Part shown: piece after piece, positions 40,344 through 50,397 of the stretch
How the letters are laid out: each line of letters begins with the position of its first letter
How positions within the stretch are numbered: the first letter of the stretch is position 1
Assembly (NCBI RefSeq): GCF_900176275.1
Contig: NZ_FWXD01000024.1
Coordinates: 1 to 54,690 of the forward strand
Source: Andreprevotia lacus DSM 23236
GTDB lineage: Bacteria > Pseudomonadota > Gammaproteobacteria > Burkholderiales > Chitinibacteraceae
Reading direction: 5' to 3'
Length of the DNA stretch: 54,690 nt
The notes under the pieces: model-generated
The model's database searches: none
What the model saw: the letters and a program-made list of their open reading frames with translations, nothing else
Told to the model about the DNA's origin: nothing
Program-made: the position numbers and the translations under genes

Positions 40344-41462
40344 TCAATGCACCTTGCCGAGCGATGTGGCCAGCACCGGTGCGCTATATGAGCCGGCTTC
40401 GTCATTGGCCCGCCGCAAGGTGCGCGTGCGGATGTCTTCATCATGGCTGGCATCGGTGCGCTCGGCCAGTGCGGCGATCATGACGGTGGGCGGCTGGCTG
40501 TGGAAGGCAATGTAGTGCCGCTGGTGCGCGGCGCGATGGTGTTCGACGCCTGGCGTATTGCCCAGCCCGGCGTTGACCTTGGCCAGCGCCGCATGGATGC
40601 GGTAATGGATGTGCGGCGAGGGGAATGATTGCTCGGCCAGCGCCAGCGTGATTTCCAGCGTTTCGCGCGCGTCCAGCCATTCCGATTGGGCCAGCAGGCA
40701 TTCGCCCAGGCCGATCAGGCTGACCAGCTCGCCCCACTGATGGCGTTGCAGGCGGCAGATTTTCAGTGCCGCCATGAAGCTGGCGTAGGCGTCTTCCGGG
40801 TTGCCGCGCGCCAGTAGCAGCAGGCCGCGCATGCGGTAAACCTCGGCCTCGTGTTCCAGGCTGCGGGCGGGCGCCATCACGTCGTAGGCGCGCTGCAGCG
40901 CGATTTCCGCCTCGTCCAGCCGCACCAGCCGATAGAGGTCATGTGCGAGATTGATGTAGACCATGCCGCGCAACACCAGATCATCGACCAGGTGTACGTA
41001 GTCATAGGCCTTGTAGTGGTGCTCAAGCGCCGCTTCGTAGCGTTCGTAGCCGAAAAACACCTGGCCCAGCCCGACTTGCGCACGGATGAAGGCGGCGTGG
41101 CAGCCTGCGCCCAGTGCCACGGCCAGCGCCTCGTGCCAGCAGCGCATGGCGGCATCGTAGTCGCCTGTACTGTAGTGGCAGCGGCCCAGTGCTTCGAGCA
41201 GTTCGGCTTCTTCACCGATCACGCCGGCCTGCACGGCCAGCGGCAGTGTTTCCTGCAGCAGCGCCAGCGAATCGCCGCTGCGCCCCAGATGACAGAGTGC
41301 GATGGCCGACAGCCGGCGGGCGCGCAGCGCGGCGTCGGTTCGGTCGGCGGCCTCGGCCTGGCGACGGGCGTGCTCAAGCAGTTGCAGCCCTTCACCGGCC
41401 TGCTGCTGGAGCAGCGTTTCCGCCGTGTCCAGCAGCCGGTCCAGATCGGCGTGGCGGGTCAC
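40344..41462 (-). CDS. Tetratricopeptide-repeat protein
   Basis: 372 residues made mostly of TPR-like helical hairpins: for example LLEALGRCHYSTGDYDAAMR, GLGQVFFGYERYEAALEHH, GLLLLARGNPEDAYASFMA and GLGECLLAQSEWLDARETL. No signal peptide or catalytic motif. Probably a protein-interaction scaffold. It begins with GTG five bases after the ntrX stop, so it is likely part of the ntrYX operon and may work with that two-component system (inference). Confidence 0.87.
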   Translation of the reverse strand: MTRHADLDRLLDTAETLLQQQAGEGLQLLEHARRQAEAADRTDAALRARRLSAIALCHLGRSGDSLALLQETLPLAVQAGVIGEEAELLEALGRCHYSTGDYDAAMRCWHEALAVALGAGCHAAFIRAQVGLGQVFFGYERYEAALEHHYKAYDYVHLVDDLVLRGMVYINLAHDLYRLVRLDEAEIALQRAYDVMAPARSLEHEAEVYRMRGLLLLARGNPEDAYASFMAALKICRLQRHQWGELVSLIGLGECLLAQSEWLDARETLEITLALAEQSFPSPHIHYRIHAALAKVNAGLGNTPGVEHHRAAHQRHYIAFHSQPPTVMIAALAERTDASHDEDIRTRTLRRANDEAGSYSAPVLATSLGKVH

Positions 41463-41467
41463 GCGCT

Positions 41468-42766
41468 TTACTCTTCGTCGTTGCCGCGGTTCTTCTTGGG
41501 CACCTGGATGCCCAGTGACTTGAGCTTGCGGTACAGATGGGTGCGTTCCAGTCCGATCTTCTCCGCCACCCGGCTCATATTGCCGCCGGTCTGCTCAATG
41601 TGCAGCTCCAGGTAATACTTCTCGAACTGGTCGCGCGCTTCGCGCAGTGGCAGTGCGAAATCCACCATGGGCAGCGGTGCCGGGTTGCTCGATGTGGTGA
41701 TCGGTGCCTCGCCACTGGGGGCGAACTGCGACAGGATGCGCGATACCGGCGCGGTATCGATCTCGCCATCGCGGCTGGTCAGTGCCAGGCTCTTCACCAC
41801 GTTCACCAGCTCGTCGATATTGCCCGGCCAGTCCTGCTGCGCCAGCAACTGCAACGCGCCCAGGCTGAAGCGGCGCGGCCCCAGCTTGTTGCTGTTGACG
41901 ATCTCGGCCAGCATGGCTTCGGCCAGCGGCGGAATGTCATCGCGGTGTTCACGCAGGCTGGGCACCGGCACGATCAGTTGCGACAACTGGTGCAACAGCT
42001 CGGGGTCCATGCCCGATGCCAGTGCATCCAGCGGCTTGCTCGATGCCGACACCAGTTTCACCCGCGCCTTGTCCAGCTTGGGCAGCACATTCTTCAGACC
42101 GGCTTGCGCACGGCGATCCAGATAGGCGATGTCGCGCAGGAACAGCACGCCACCGCTGGCCTTGTTGACCAGTTCTTGTGGCGCGACCGCGATATCGTCG
42201 TTCGACAGCGGTGCGATGAACGGCACATTGCTGCCGCCCAGATAGCGTGCGCAGATCTCGAAGCCTACGCCCGGCTCACCCAGCAGCATCACCGGAGTGC
42301 CTTGCTGCTTGGCGGCATCAAGTACGCGTGCCAGCTCGCGGATCAGCTCGGCCTCACCCAGCCGCGCCAGATTGGCGACGACCTTTTGCAGGTCGGGCTG
42401 CTGGGTCAGTGCGCGCTTGACGGCGGCCAGCAGCTTTTGCAGGCCGATGGGCTTTTCCAGAAAGTCCATCGCACCAATGCGCGTAGCTTCCACCGCCGTA
42501 TCGATCGTGGCATGGCCCGACATCATGATGACGGGCATGGTGAGCTGACCGTTACGCGCCCATTCCTTGAGCAGGGTCACGCCATCGGTATCCGGCATCC
42601 AGATATCCAGCAGCACCAGTCGGGGTTGCGCCTGATTGCGCAGCTTGCGCGCGGTTTCGGCGTTTTCCGCCAGCGCCACGCTATAGCCCTCATCCTGCAA
42701 GATCTCCGACAAGAGCTCACGGATCCCTATTTCGTCATCGACGACCAAAATATCCTGACTTCCCAC
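41468..42766 (-). CDS. ntrX: NtrX-like response regulator with degenerate AAA+ domain
   Basis: 432 residues. Receiver domain (1-120) intact: DD at 10-11, phospho-acceptor Asp54 in LVLLDIWMPD, Lys105. The central sigma-54-interaction region has lost its key motifs: Walker A reads GEPGVGFE (163-170, no GK), Walker B reads GGVLFLRDI (205-213, Asp replaced by Arg), and no GAFTGA loop is present. The Fis-type helix-turn-helix at the end (MSRVAEKIGLERTHLYRKLK) is intact. It should still bind DNA when phosphorylated but not drive sigma-54 by ATP hydrolysis. GTG start with GGAGG six bases upstream, one base after ntrY. Confidence 0.92.
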   Translation of the reverse strand: MGSQDILVVDDEIGIRELLSEILQDEGYSVALAENAETARKLRNQAQPRLVLLDIWMPDTDGVTLLKEWARNGQLTMPVIMMSGHATIDTAVEATRIGAMDFLEKPIGLQKLLAAVKRALTQQPDLQKVVANLARLGEAELIRELARVLDAAKQQGTPVMLLGEPGVGFEICARYLGGSNVPFIAPLSNDDIAVAPQELVNKASGGVLFLRDIAYLDRRAQAGLKNVLPKLDKARVKLVSASSKPLDALASGMDPELLHQLSQLIVPVPSLREHRDDIPPLAEAMLAEIVNSNKLGPRRFSLGALQLLAQQDWPGNIDELVNVVKSLALTSRDGEIDTAPVSRILSQFAPSGEAPITTSSNPAPLPMVDFALPLREARDQFEKYYLELHIEQTGGNMSRVAEKIGLERTHLYRKLKSLGIQVPKKNRGNDEE

Positions 42767-42767
42767 T

Positions 42768-44888
42768 TCATCCCTCCATGAGCGGCAATTCGATCCGTAT
42801 GGATGCGCCGCCGCTATCGCGGTTGCCCGCTGTTATTCTGCCCTGATGCTCTTCGATGATTTTCTTGACGATCGCAAGGCCGAGCCCGGTGCCCTTTTGC
42901 TTGGTGGTCACGTAGGGTTCGAACACGCGCGAGAGCATGTCGAGCTGAAAGCCGGTTCCGCTGTCTTCTATTGTCAGCCGTGCAAATTTATCGGCTTTTT
43001 CTGTTTTCACGCAAATTTCCGCCGGGCGTTCCGACGCGAGGTCGACCGCCTGGATGGCATCTTGCGCGTTTTGCAGCAGGTTATGGATGACCTGACGCAA
43101 ATGCGTGGCATCGCCGTTGACCAGGAGCGGGCCATGAGCAAGGTCGATGCGGGTGATGGGGGCTGCTTCGTACAGTACCAGTACGTCGGCCAGCAGTTGC
43201 TGCAGATCGACCTGTTTTTGCTTGCCGGTGGGCGCGCGCGCGTAGTCGCGGAAGGCATCGACCATCTGCTTGAGTGCACCCACCTGCTTGACGATGGTTT
43301 GCGTATTGCGCGCCAAGAGATCGGCACCGGCTTCGTCGAGTTTGTCGGAAAGCTTGAATTCCAGCCGCTCTGCCGCGAGCTGGATGGGGGTGAGCGGGTT
43401 CTTGATCTCGTGCGCCAGCCGGCGGGCTACTTCACCCCAGGCGGCATCGCGCTGGGCAGATAGCAGCTTGGTGATGTCGTCGAACACCACCACGAAGCCG
43501 CCCCCGGTTTCCTGTGCCAGCCGGGTGCCGCGCACGTTGAGTACGCGCTGGGTTTCATCCAGCTCGACCTGGCGTTGCCAGTGTTCTTCATCCGACTCGA
43601 AGCCTTGCAGGATCTCGTTGCAGAAGCGCGCGAAGCGCGGTTTGGTTTCGGGCCATTGCTGCAGCGGGGTATCGCCCAGCTCGACGATGTCCAGATCCAG
43701 CACGCGCAGCGCGCTCTGGTTGCTGCTGGTGAGCTTCCAGTCGTCGCCGAAGGCCAGCACGCCGGACGACAGTGAGCCCAGGATGGTTTGCAGATAAGCC
43801 TTGGCGGCGGCTTGCGCAGCTTCCTGCTTTTCCAGCGTATCGCGCGCCTCGGCCAGTTGGCGCGTCATGCGGTTGAACGAGTGGGTAAGGATGCCGAACT
43901 CGTCGCGGCTGGTGATCGGTTGCTGGCGCGAGAAGTCGCCCGCCGCCACGGCCTTGGTGGCATTGGCCAGTATGGACAGTGGTGCGGCCAGCTTGTCGGA
44001 CAGGTAAATGGCCAGCGCGGCGGCGCCAAGGAAGGCCATCAGCAATGCCAGCGTGAGCGTGAGGCTGAAAATGAACTTCAGCCCCTGCCGGGATTGCGAC
44101 TGCAGTTTATAGTCGGAGCGCGCGCGCTCGACCAGCTCGGCGTCGGCTGCGAGCTGGTGTGGCACCGGCTGGATGAGCTGCAGCACGCGCGAGCGATCGC
44201 CAAAACCGCTGGAGTGCATGGGGATCAGCACCCGCATCAGCAGATCCTGTCCCGGTTTGGATTCAAGCTGGCTGACCGGCGTGCGCAGCGCCTGCCTGAG
44301 CTGGCTGCGTTCGGGCTGGTTGGGGAACAGGCCGGCGCTTTCATTGCCGATATGGGCCAGCACCTGGCCGTTTTCGTCAAACAGACTCAGCTCTTGCACG
44401 CCGATCTGCTCGCGCAGCCGGGTAAGGCGGGTGAGCACGACGCTGCCGGTGTCATCGTGGATGTCGAGCGCGATGACCTTGCCCTTGCGGGTGAGGTCGG
44501 ACAATTGGTAATCGATGGCGCTGTGGCCCAGGTTCAGGCCGCGATCCAGCGCGTTGTCTACACTGGCATTGAACCAGTTCTCGATCGAACGATTCAGGAA
44601 CTGCACCGACAGCGTATACACCAGCGCCCCCGGCAACACCGCGATCAGCGCAAACGACAGCACCAGCCTCAGGGTGAGGCGCGAGCCGAATTCCTTGGCC
44701 CGGACCCGTTTCTTGAGCTGCCAGAAGCGCGAGCCGACCAGCACGATCAGGCCGACAAGCAGCAGGATGTTGAGTGCCAGCACCTGGTTGTAGTATTGCG
44801 AGAACACCGAGGTGCTGCCCGAGGCGGTGGCCAGCAGGAACAGCAGGATGGCGCCCAGCGAGGCGAGGATCAGCAGCATGCGTTTCAC
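42768..44888 (-). CDS. ntrY: NtrY-like membrane sensor histidine kinase
   Basis: 706 residues. Membrane segments near the start (two), at about 75-95 and at about 280-300; a periplasmic region lies between the last two. Then a HAMP domain ([20 protein letters not shown]), a PAS-like domain ([14 protein letters not shown]), the H-box [20 protein letters not shown] with the phosphorylated His, the N-box [10 protein letters not shown], and the G-boxes EDSGTGF and [11 protein letters not shown]. Partner of the NtrX protein; homologues respond to nitrogen or redox state. GTG start overlaps the stop of the DUF4390 gene (GTGA), with a near-perfect AAGGAGGT site. Confidence 0.95.
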   Translation of the reverse strand: MKRMLLILASLGAILLFLLATASGSTSVFSQYYNQVLALNILLLVGLIVLVGSRFWQLKKRVRAKEFGSRLTLRLVLSFALIAVLPGALVYTLSVQFLNRSIENWFNASVDNALDRGLNLGHSAIDYQLSDLTRKGKVIALDIHDDTGSVVLTRLTRLREQIGVQELSLFDENGQVLAHIGNESAGLFPNQPERSQLRQALRTPVSQLESKPGQDLLMRVLIPMHSSGFGDRSRVLQLIQPVPHQLAADAELVERARSDYKLQSQSRQGLKFIFSLTLTLALLMAFLGAAALAIYLSDKLAAPLSILANATKAVAAGDFSRQQPITSRDEFGILTHSFNRMTRQLAEARDTLEKQEAAQAAAKAYLQTILGSLSSGVLAFGDDWKLTSSNQSALRVLDLDIVELGDTPLQQWPETKPRFARFCNEILQGFESDEEHWQRQVELDETQRVLNVRGTRLAQETGGGFVVVFDDITKLLSAQRDAAWGEVARRLAHEIKNPLTPIQLAAERLEFKLSDKLDEAGADLLARNTQTIVKQVGALKQMVDAFRDYARAPTGKQKQVDLQQLLADVLVLYEAAPITRIDLAHGPLLVNGDATHLRQVIHNLLQNAQDAIQAVDLASERPAEICVKTEKADKFARLTIEDSGTGFQLDMLSRVFEPYVTTKQKGTGLGLAIVKKIIEEHQGRITAGNRDSGGASIRIELPLMEG

Positions 44889-45490
44889 GAGCCACCTCCT
44901 TCGCTGCTGACATCAATCCAGCCCGACTCAAGCTTCCAGTCGCCCTGGCCCATGGTGGAGAGCTGGAAGGGCTTGGGCAGCTGCGACACATCCAGCCGCA
45001 GGCGGATCTTGCCGGCGAACGGGTCCTTGTCTTTGGCGATGCCGGTGTCGGCCAGCACATTCCAGTTGCGCACCACCCCCAGCGCCGACAGTGCTTCATC
45101 CAGCGAAGCAAAGCCGCGATAGAAGCTGCCGTAATTGACGCGGTACTGGCGCGATAGCGAGTGATAGGTGAGGCGATAGGTGAGCGAGGCGGTGGGATTG
45201 AAACTGTCCGCCGCCTGCCGGTACCACGCATACAGGCGTGGACGGGTGAGCTGGAATTCGTAGGTGAACGGCAGGGTCAGGCCGTTGGCCAGCGCGTCTT
45301 CCAGCGTCTGGCTCAGGCCAAGCTGGAAGCGCGCATTCAGCTCGATATGCTCGCTCGCATATTCTGCGCTGGTGCTGACCGGGTGCACGCTGTTTTCTGC
45401 CGCCCAAGCGGGCAGCAAAACGCATGCAGCCAGCAGCAATGCTGCCAGCTTACACAGGGCGTTTTGAAAACAGCGCGTAGAAAAAGCCAT
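44885..45490 (-). CDS. DUF4390 exported protein
   Basis: 201 residues from the ATG at 45490, which lies inside the end of rsmB; an ATG three bases earlier is also possible. Signal peptide with a Leu/Ala core ([20 protein letters not shown]). The mature part fits DUF4390: [55 protein letters not shown] and [15 protein letters not shown]. Function unknown; the family is usually found just before ntrY, as here, so it may act with the sensor in the periplasm. Coupled to ntrY by a four-base overlap. Confidence 0.88.
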   Translation of the reverse strand: MAFSTRCFQNALCKLAALLLAACVLLPAWAAENSVHPVSTSAEYASEHIELNARFQLGLSQTLEDALANGLTLPFTYEFQLTRPRLYAWYRQAADSFNPTASLTYRLTYHSLSRQYRVNYGSFYRGFASLDEALSALGVVRNWNVLADTGIAKDKDPFAGKIRLRLDVSQLPKPFQLSTMGQGDWKLESGWIDVSSEGGGS

Positions 45491-46724
45491 CATGCTCCGG
45501 GCTGGGCAGTAACTGTCCATCACCCGGCAGGTTCAGCGGCAGGCGTTCCGCGTCGGCATGACGCGCTGCAAACGCAGCCGCTTGTTCGCTATTTTCCGCC
45601 GGGAAAATCGAGCACGTAGCATAAAGGAGTTTGCCGCCGGGTGCCACGAGCGGCCACAGTGCGTCGAGCATTTCGGCCTGTTGGCGTGCAAAGCTGGCAA
45701 AGTCTTCGGGCCGGCGCAGCCACTTGATGTCCGGGTGGCGGCGCGCCACACCGGTGGCCGAGCAGGGCACATCGGCCAGAATGCGGTCAAAGAGTTTGCC
45801 ATCCCACCAGCCCGTCGGTGAGCCGGCATCGCCGGTTTTCAGGGTGGCGGTCAGGTTCAGTCGTTTGAGATTATCAGCCACGCGGGACAGGCGTTGCGCA
45901 TCGAAATCGACTGCAGTGAGGTCGACATCGGCCAGTTCCAGAATGTGGCCGGTCTTGCCGCCGGGGGCTGCGCAAGCGTCGAGTACGCGCATGCCATCGC
46001 GCACATCCAGCAACTGTGCCGCACGTTGTGCACCCCAATCCTGTACCGAGGCATCACCATCGAAGAAGCCCGGCAGCATATCGACACCGACGGGCTGCTT
46101 GAGCAGCAAGGCGCTGTCGTCATCCAGCGCGCGTGCAGCAATGCCGGCGTCCTGCAGCCGCGCCTGATAGTCGCCCAGCGTGCCGCGCCGGCGATTCACA
46201 CGCAGCGTCATCGGCGGGTGCTGGTTACCGGCGGCAAGGATGGCCTCCCACTGCTGCGGGTAGGCTTTTTGCAGCGCAGAAATCCACCATACCGGGTGTG
46301 ACCAGCGGCCCAGCGGCGTGCGCTCGGCGGCGCCCACCAGCTCGTTGCGCTGACGCATGAAGTTGCGCAGGATGGCGTTGACCAGTCCCTTGCCCTTGCC
46401 GGCGCCGGTATGGGCGGCCACTTTTACCGCGTGATCGACGATGGTGTAGGGCGCTGCGCGCGTGAAATGCAGCTGGTACAGGCTGACCAGCAGCAGCGCG
46501 CGCAGCTCCGGCTCGCGCATCGGCTTGTTCAGCAAGGATTCGAGCACGCGCTGCAGCAGGCCCAGGTGGCGCAGGGTGCCATAGCCCAGGTCCTGGATGG
46601 CGCCGCGCTGTTGCGGGCGCAGGTTGGGCTCCAGCTTCCAGACGCGGTTGAAGGCATCGGTCAGCGTTTGCCCGTCCAGCACGGCAGCAATGATCTCGCC
46701 GGCGTATTTCTGTGTTTGATACAT
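45450..46724 (-). CDS. rsmB: 16S rRNA (cytosine-967 C5) methyltransferase RsmB
   Basis: 424 residues. N-terminal NusB-like RNA-binding domain (to about 140), then the methyltransferase: SAM motif DACAAPGGKTGHILEL, motif IV DVPCSATGVARRHPD with a catalytic Cys, and motif VI LYATCSIFPAEN with the second Cys. It methylates C967 of 16S rRNA. Starts one base into the htpX stop (TGATG), and its end overlaps the DUF4390 gene, so it sits in the middle of the htpX-to-ntrX run. Confidence 0.96.
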   Translation of the reverse strand: MYQTQKYAGEIIAAVLDGQTLTDAFNRVWKLEPNLRPQQRGAIQDLGYGTLRHLGLLQRVLESLLNKPMREPELRALLLVSLYQLHFTRAAPYTIVDHAVKVAAHTGAGKGKGLVNAILRNFMRQRNELVGAAERTPLGRWSHPVWWISALQKAYPQQWEAILAAGNQHPPMTLRVNRRRGTLGDYQARLQDAGIAARALDDDSALLLKQPVGVDMLPGFFDGDASVQDWGAQRAAQLLDVRDGMRVLDACAAPGGKTGHILELADVDLTAVDFDAQRLSRVADNLKRLNLTATLKTGDAGSPTGWWDGKLFDRILADVPCSATGVARRHPDIKWLRRPEDFASFARQQAEMLDALWPLVAPGGKLLYATCSIFPAENSEQAAAFAARHADAERLPLNLPGDGQLLPSPEHDGFFYALFSKRPV

Positions 46725-47581
46725 CAGTACTCCAGCTGGCCGCGTGCCATGGCATGCAGGCGGGCAACGCGGTCAGCAGTTTGGGGGTGGGTGCGGAACA
46801 GATCGGTGAGCCCGCCGCCGAGCAGCGGGTTCATGATCATCATTTGTGCGGTTTCCGGGTGGGCCTCGGCGGCATGCATGGGGATGCCCTGCGCATAGGC
46901 TTCGATTTTCTGCAGTGCGTCGGCCAGTGCCTGCGGGTCGCCGCTGATGCGGGCGCCACCGGCGTCGGCGGCAAACTCGCGCGAGCGCGAGATGGCCATC
47001 TGGATCAGGCTGGCCGCCAGCGGCGCCAGAATGGCCAGCAGGATGCCAACGATGGGGTTCATTGGCCGGCCGTCTTCATCGCGCCCGCCAAAGAACATGG
47101 CAAAGTTGGCCAGTGCCGAGATCGCGCCGGCCATGGTGGCCGAGATGGTTGAAATCAGGATGTCGCGGTGCTGTACGTGGGCCAGCTCGTGCGCCATCAC
47201 GCCGCGCAGCTCGCGGTAGCTCAGCACGCGCATGATGCCGGTGGTGGCCGCCACGGCGGCGTTTTCAGGATTGCGGCCGGTGGCAAAGGCATTGGGCTGG
47301 TCTTCGTCGATCACGTAGACCTTGGGCATGGGCAGGCCGGCGCGTTGCGCCAGTTCTTGCACCATGCCATACAGCTCGGGCGCGGTCGTGGCATCCACTT
47401 GCTGCGCGTTGTACATGCGCAGCACCATTTTGTCCGAGTTCCAGTAGGCGAACACATTCATGCCGCCGCCGATGAGCAGCGCAATCAGCATGCCGGTCTT
47501 GCCGCCGATCAGCCCGCCGATAAATACGAAGAGGGCCAGGATCGCGGCCATCAGGATGGTCGTTTTCAGCCAGTTGTTCAT
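46724..47581 (-). CDS. htpX: Membrane zinc protease HtpX
   Basis: 285 residues. M48-type: two N-terminal membrane segments ([20 protein letters not shown] and [20 protein letters not shown]), zinc motif [10 protein letters not shown], two further hydrophobic segments, and the third ligand region [14 protein letters not shown]. It degrades misfolded membrane proteins. First gene of the operon that runs to the TPR gene. An inverted repeat GACATC-n6-GATGTC (47608-47625) overlaps a TATAAC hexamer upstream. Confidence 0.95.
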   Translation of the reverse strand: MNNWLKTTILMAAILALFVFIGGLIGGKTGMLIALLIGGGMNVFAYWNSDKMVLRMYNAQQVDATTAPELYGMVQELAQRAGLPMPKVYVIDEDQPNAFATGRNPENAAVAATTGIMRVLSYRELRGVMAHELAHVQHRDILISTISATMAGAISALANFAMFFGGRDEDGRPMNPIVGILLAILAPLAASLIQMAISRSREFAADAGGARISGDPQALADALQKIEAYAQGIPMHAAEAHPETAQMMIMNPLLGGGLTDLFRTHPQTADRVARLHAMARGQLEY

Positions 47582-47607
47582 GATGCGTAAAGCTTTAAGG
47601 AGTGGGT

Positions 47608-47625
47608 GACATCGTTATAGATGTC
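47608..47625 (-). promoter_or_regulatory. Inverted repeat at putative htpX promoter
   Basis: GACATC (47608-47613), six bases, GATGTC (47620-47625). On the minus strand the spacer reads TATAAC, a five-of-six -10 hexamer, 27 bases or more before the htpX start; the -35 is unclear. A repressor here would cover the -10 box. Not a sigma-32 consensus. Confidence 0.35.
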
Positions 47626-47687
47626 GCAAAACGCAGAAAATTCAATCGGATGGGTACGATTTACGCAATCGGCATCCGGGCCCTTGC

Positions 47688-48614
47688 TCAGACACCGAGC
47701 ACGCTGCCTGCCGGCAAGGCGCTGCCGGCCAGCAAGGCGGCGGCATCCATGCGCTTGCCGCCGGCTTTTTGCAGCTCCAGCAGCTTGAGCGCGCCATCGC
47801 CGCACGCCACGACGATGCCGTCGCGATCGGCCTGCAGCACCGTGCCCGGCATGCCGCTGCCTGCACAGGGGGTGGCGCGCCAGATTTTCAGCGGGTTGCC
47901 ATCCAGCGTGGTTTGCGCCGAGGGAAAGGGGTTGAAAGCGCGGATCATGCGGTCCAGTTCGGCGGCAGGGCGTTGCCAGTCGATCTGCGATTCTTCCTTG
48001 CGCAGTTTTTCGGCGTAGGTCACGCCGTCGGCTGGCTGGGGCTTGCGCGCGGCCTGCAGTGCCGGCAGATCGGCCAGCGCGGAGACGATGGCCGCAGCGC
48101 CTTGCGCCATCAGCTTGTCGTGCAGCGTGTGCGCCGCGTCATCGGCGGTGATCGGCGTGACATGCACGCTGAGCATGTCGCCGGTATCGAGGCCGGCATC
48201 CATCTGCATGATGGTGATGCCGGTATCGGCATCGCCCGCCAGGATGGCGCGCTGTATCGGCGCAGCGCCACGCCAGCGTGGCAGTAGCGAGGCATGAATG
48301 TTGAGACAGCCCAGGCGCGGCATGTCGAGCACTGCTTGCGGCAGGATGATGCCATAGGCCGCGACGATCATTGCGTCGGCCTCGATAGCTGCGACCGGGG
48401 CCTGCTGCTCGGGCGTGCGCAGTTTTTCCGGCTGGTAAACCGGCAACTGGTGTTTTTGCGCAACGACTTTGACTGGCGACGGCGTGAGCTTCATGCCACG
48501 CCCGGCGGGGCGGTCAGGCTGGGTGAGCACGAGGACGATGTCGTGCCCGGCAGCAATCAGCGCTTCGAGTGCGGCAGCGGCAAAATCGGGTGTTCCGGCA
48601 AAAATCAGTTTCAT
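47688..48614 (-). CDS. fmt: Methionyl-tRNA formyltransferase
   Basis: 308 residues. Formylates Met-tRNAi using 10-formyl-tetrahydrofolate for translation initiation. Visible: KLIFAGTPDFAAAALEALIA, LTQPDRPAGRGMKLTPSPVK, the catalytic Asn-His region NIHASLLPRWRGAAPIQRAI, and MDAGLDTGDML; the C-terminal tRNA-binding domain follows (VTYAEKLRKEES and on). Follows def by 48 bases on the same strand, the common def-fmt order. Confidence 0.97.
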   Translation of the reverse strand: MKLIFAGTPDFAAAALEALIAAGHDIVLVLTQPDRPAGRGMKLTPSPVKVVAQKHQLPVYQPEKLRTPEQQAPVAAIEADAMIVAAYGIILPQAVLDMPRLGCLNIHASLLPRWRGAAPIQRAILAGDADTGITIMQMDAGLDTGDMLSVHVTPITADDAAHTLHDKLMAQGAAAIVSALADLPALQAARKPQPADGVTYAEKLRKEESQIDWQRPAAELDRMIRAFNPFPSAQTTLDGNPLKIWRATPCAGSGMPGTVLQADRDGIVVACGDGALKLLELQKAGGKRMDAAALLAGSALPAGSVLGV

Positions 48615-48662
48615 TGCTTCAGGCAGGCTTATTCTCGGCGGGCGGCAATATTACCACCCGGT

Positions 48663-49166
48663 TTACATGGTTTTGCGCTGGTTTTTCTTCAGCTTCTGGA
48701 TAATCCGATTCAGTTTCAGGCGCGACAGTTTTTCAACAAACACCTTGCCGTCCAGATGGTCGATTTCGTGCTGGATGCAAATCGCCAATAGGCCGTCAGC
48801 TTCGATTTCATAGGGTTTGCCGTGACGATCGAGTGCCTTGATGCGGATATGCTCGGCACGCTCGACTTCCTCGTAAATGCCGGGTACCGACAGGCATCCT
48901 TCTTCGTAGACAGTGTGGCCGTCTGCTTCGACGATTTCCGGGTTGATCAGCACCATCAGCTGATCCTTGCTTTCCGAAATATCGACCACGATCAGCCGCT
49001 GATGGAAGTCGACCTGCGTGGCGGCAAGGCCAATGCCGGGGGCTTCGTACATGGTTTGCGCCATGTCGTCGATCATGGTTTGCAGACGCTCGTCGAATTG
49101 CGTTACCGGTTTTGCAACGGTATGCAAGCGCTCGTCGGGATAGTGCAATATATTCAGAATGCTCAT
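48663..49166 (-). CDS. def: Peptide deformylase
   Basis: 167 residues. Removes the formyl group from new proteins. All three motifs are present: [17 protein letters not shown] (metal-ligand Cys) and QHEIDHLDG (two His ligands and catalytic Glu). The ATG at 49166 gives the family start [13 protein letters not shown]; a much longer open frame upstream is not coding. Divergent from the LysM gene. Confidence 0.97.
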   Translation of the reverse strand: MSILNILHYPDERLHTVAKPVTQFDERLQTMIDDMAQTMYEAPGIGLAATQVDFHQRLIVVDISESKDQLMVLINPEIVEADGHTVYEEGCLSVPGIYEEVERAEHIRIKALDRHGKPYEIEADGLLAICIQHEIDHLDGKVFVEKLSRLKLNRIIQKLKKNQRKTM

Positions 49167-49172
49167 GGTTGC

Positions 49173-49201
49173 TTGCGACTTAAAAAGTTTATATGCAGAA
49201 T
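49173..49201 (+). promoter_or_regulatory. Divergent def / LysM promoter region
   Basis: For the LysM gene: TTGCGA (49173-49178), 17 bases, CAGAAT (49196-49201). For def on the other strand a TATAAA hexamer lies in the same AT-rich 30 bases. The 80-base gap between the start codons must hold both promoters. Confidence 0.4.
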
Positions 49202-49247
49202 CAGTAGAAACTCTAATCACACAGCGCGCCCGTTCCGGGAGCGCGGG

Positions 49248-50321
49248 ATGAGCCCGACAATGCGAAAAACGATTATATCCCTTCTTTTGGTGCTCGGCGC
49301 CGTGGCCGGTACTGCTCACGCCGATACGCTGGATCTGCAGAAAGATGCGCCCGAGCGCTACGTGGTGGTCAAGGGGGATACGCTCTGGGGTATCTCCGGC
49401 AAATTCCTCAAGCAGCCATGGCGCTGGCCGGAGATCTGGCAACTCAACAAGGACGAGATCAAGAACCCGCACTGGATTTATCCGGGCGACGTGGTTGTTC
49501 TTGATCTGTCGGGCAAGGTGCCGCGCCTCAAGCTGCTCAAGAGCGACAAGAACGGCAATCGCCAGAGTGGTCCGCTCAAGCTCAGCCCTCAGGTACGTGT
49601 CGAGGAGTTTACCAACGGCGCGATTGCCAGTATCCCGCTCGACGCGATCCAGCCTTTCCTGAAGCGCCCGCTGCTGATCGAGCCGGCCGAGCTGGCCAAG
49701 GCGCCGCGGATTGCCGCCGGCCCGGATGCACGCCAGATCTATGCTGCGGGTGATCGCATTTATGCGCTCAACCTCAGTGGCAAGGACGGTGACGTGTGGC
49801 AGGTATTCCGTCCAGGCAAGCCGCTGTACGACCCGGCCGACCCCGAGCACAAAGCCGTGATGGGCTACGAGGTGAACTATCTGGGCGACGTGCGCGTGGT
49901 GAAGGTGGACGAAGTCTCGACCTTGAACGTGGTGACGGCCAAGGAAGAAATCCAGCCGGGTGACCGCTTGCTGCGTTACGACGAGATCCCGTTCGTCAAC
50001 TATGTGCCGCACCTGCCGGAGCGTGGCGTGAAGGGGTTGGTGGTGTCGGCCTACGACGGACTCACTGATTTCGGTCCGTATTCGACCGTGGTGGTGAACC
50101 GTGGCTCGCTCGATGGCCTTGATATCGGTAGCGTGCTGTTTACCTACAAGCAGGGTCGCCCGATCAAGGCCGAGGAAGGCGAAAAGCAGGGTTTGATGAC
50201 GCCGCCGGAAAAGAACGGCAATCTGTTCATTTACCGCGTGTTCCCCAACGTGGCCTATGGCTTGCTGCTCGACAGCACTCAGCCGGTCAATGTCGGTGAC
50301 GCCGCGCAGTCCATGCAGTAA
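49248..50321 (+). CDS. LysM-domain exported protein
   Basis: 357 residues. ATG at 49248 (GGGAG eight bases upstream) gives a signal peptide ([20 protein letters not shown]); ATG at 49260 is an alternative. A LysM domain spans about residues 38-90: [39 protein letters not shown]. The remaining 260 residues are beta-rich ([38 protein letters not shown]) and of no known fold to me. LysM binds peptidoglycan or chitin-like glycans; a cell-wall role is likely. Placed before dprA, as in other Neisseriales (from memory), with a terminator between. Confidence 0.9.
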   Translation: MSPTMRKTIISLLLVLGAVAGTAHADTLDLQKDAPERYVVVKGDTLWGISGKFLKQPWRWPEIWQLNKDEIKNPHWIYPGDVVVLDLSGKVPRLKLLKSDKNGNRQSGPLKLSPQVRVEEFTNGAIASIPLDAIQPFLKRPLLIEPAELAKAPRIAAGPDARQIYAAGDRIYALNLSGKDGDVWQVFRPGKPLYDPADPEHKAVMGYEVNYLGDVRVVKVDEVSTLNVVTAKEEIQPGDRLLRYDEIPFVNYVPHLPERGVKGLVVSAYDGLTDFGPYSTVVVNRGSLDGLDIGSVLFTYKQGRPIKAEEGEKQGLMTPPEKNGNLFIYRVFPNVAYGLLLDSTQPVNVGDAAQSMQ

Positions 50322-50339
50322 ACGGATCGGACGGGGAAC

Positions 50340-50368
50340 AAGGCCACGCAATGCGTGGCCTTTGTTTT
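50340..50368 (+). terminator. Rho-independent terminator after the LysM gene
   Basis: Ten-bp stem AAGGCCACGC (50340-50349) with GCGTGGCCTT (50353-50362), three-base loop, then TGTTTT. Confidence 0.85.
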
Positions 50369-50397
50369 GCACAGTCTGCCCGCATTGAAGGGAAAGC

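Noticed and set aside
48822-49247. Upstream extension of the LysM open frame across def
   Set aside because: It is antisense to def, whose three motifs are intact, and it would hide the LysM signal peptide.
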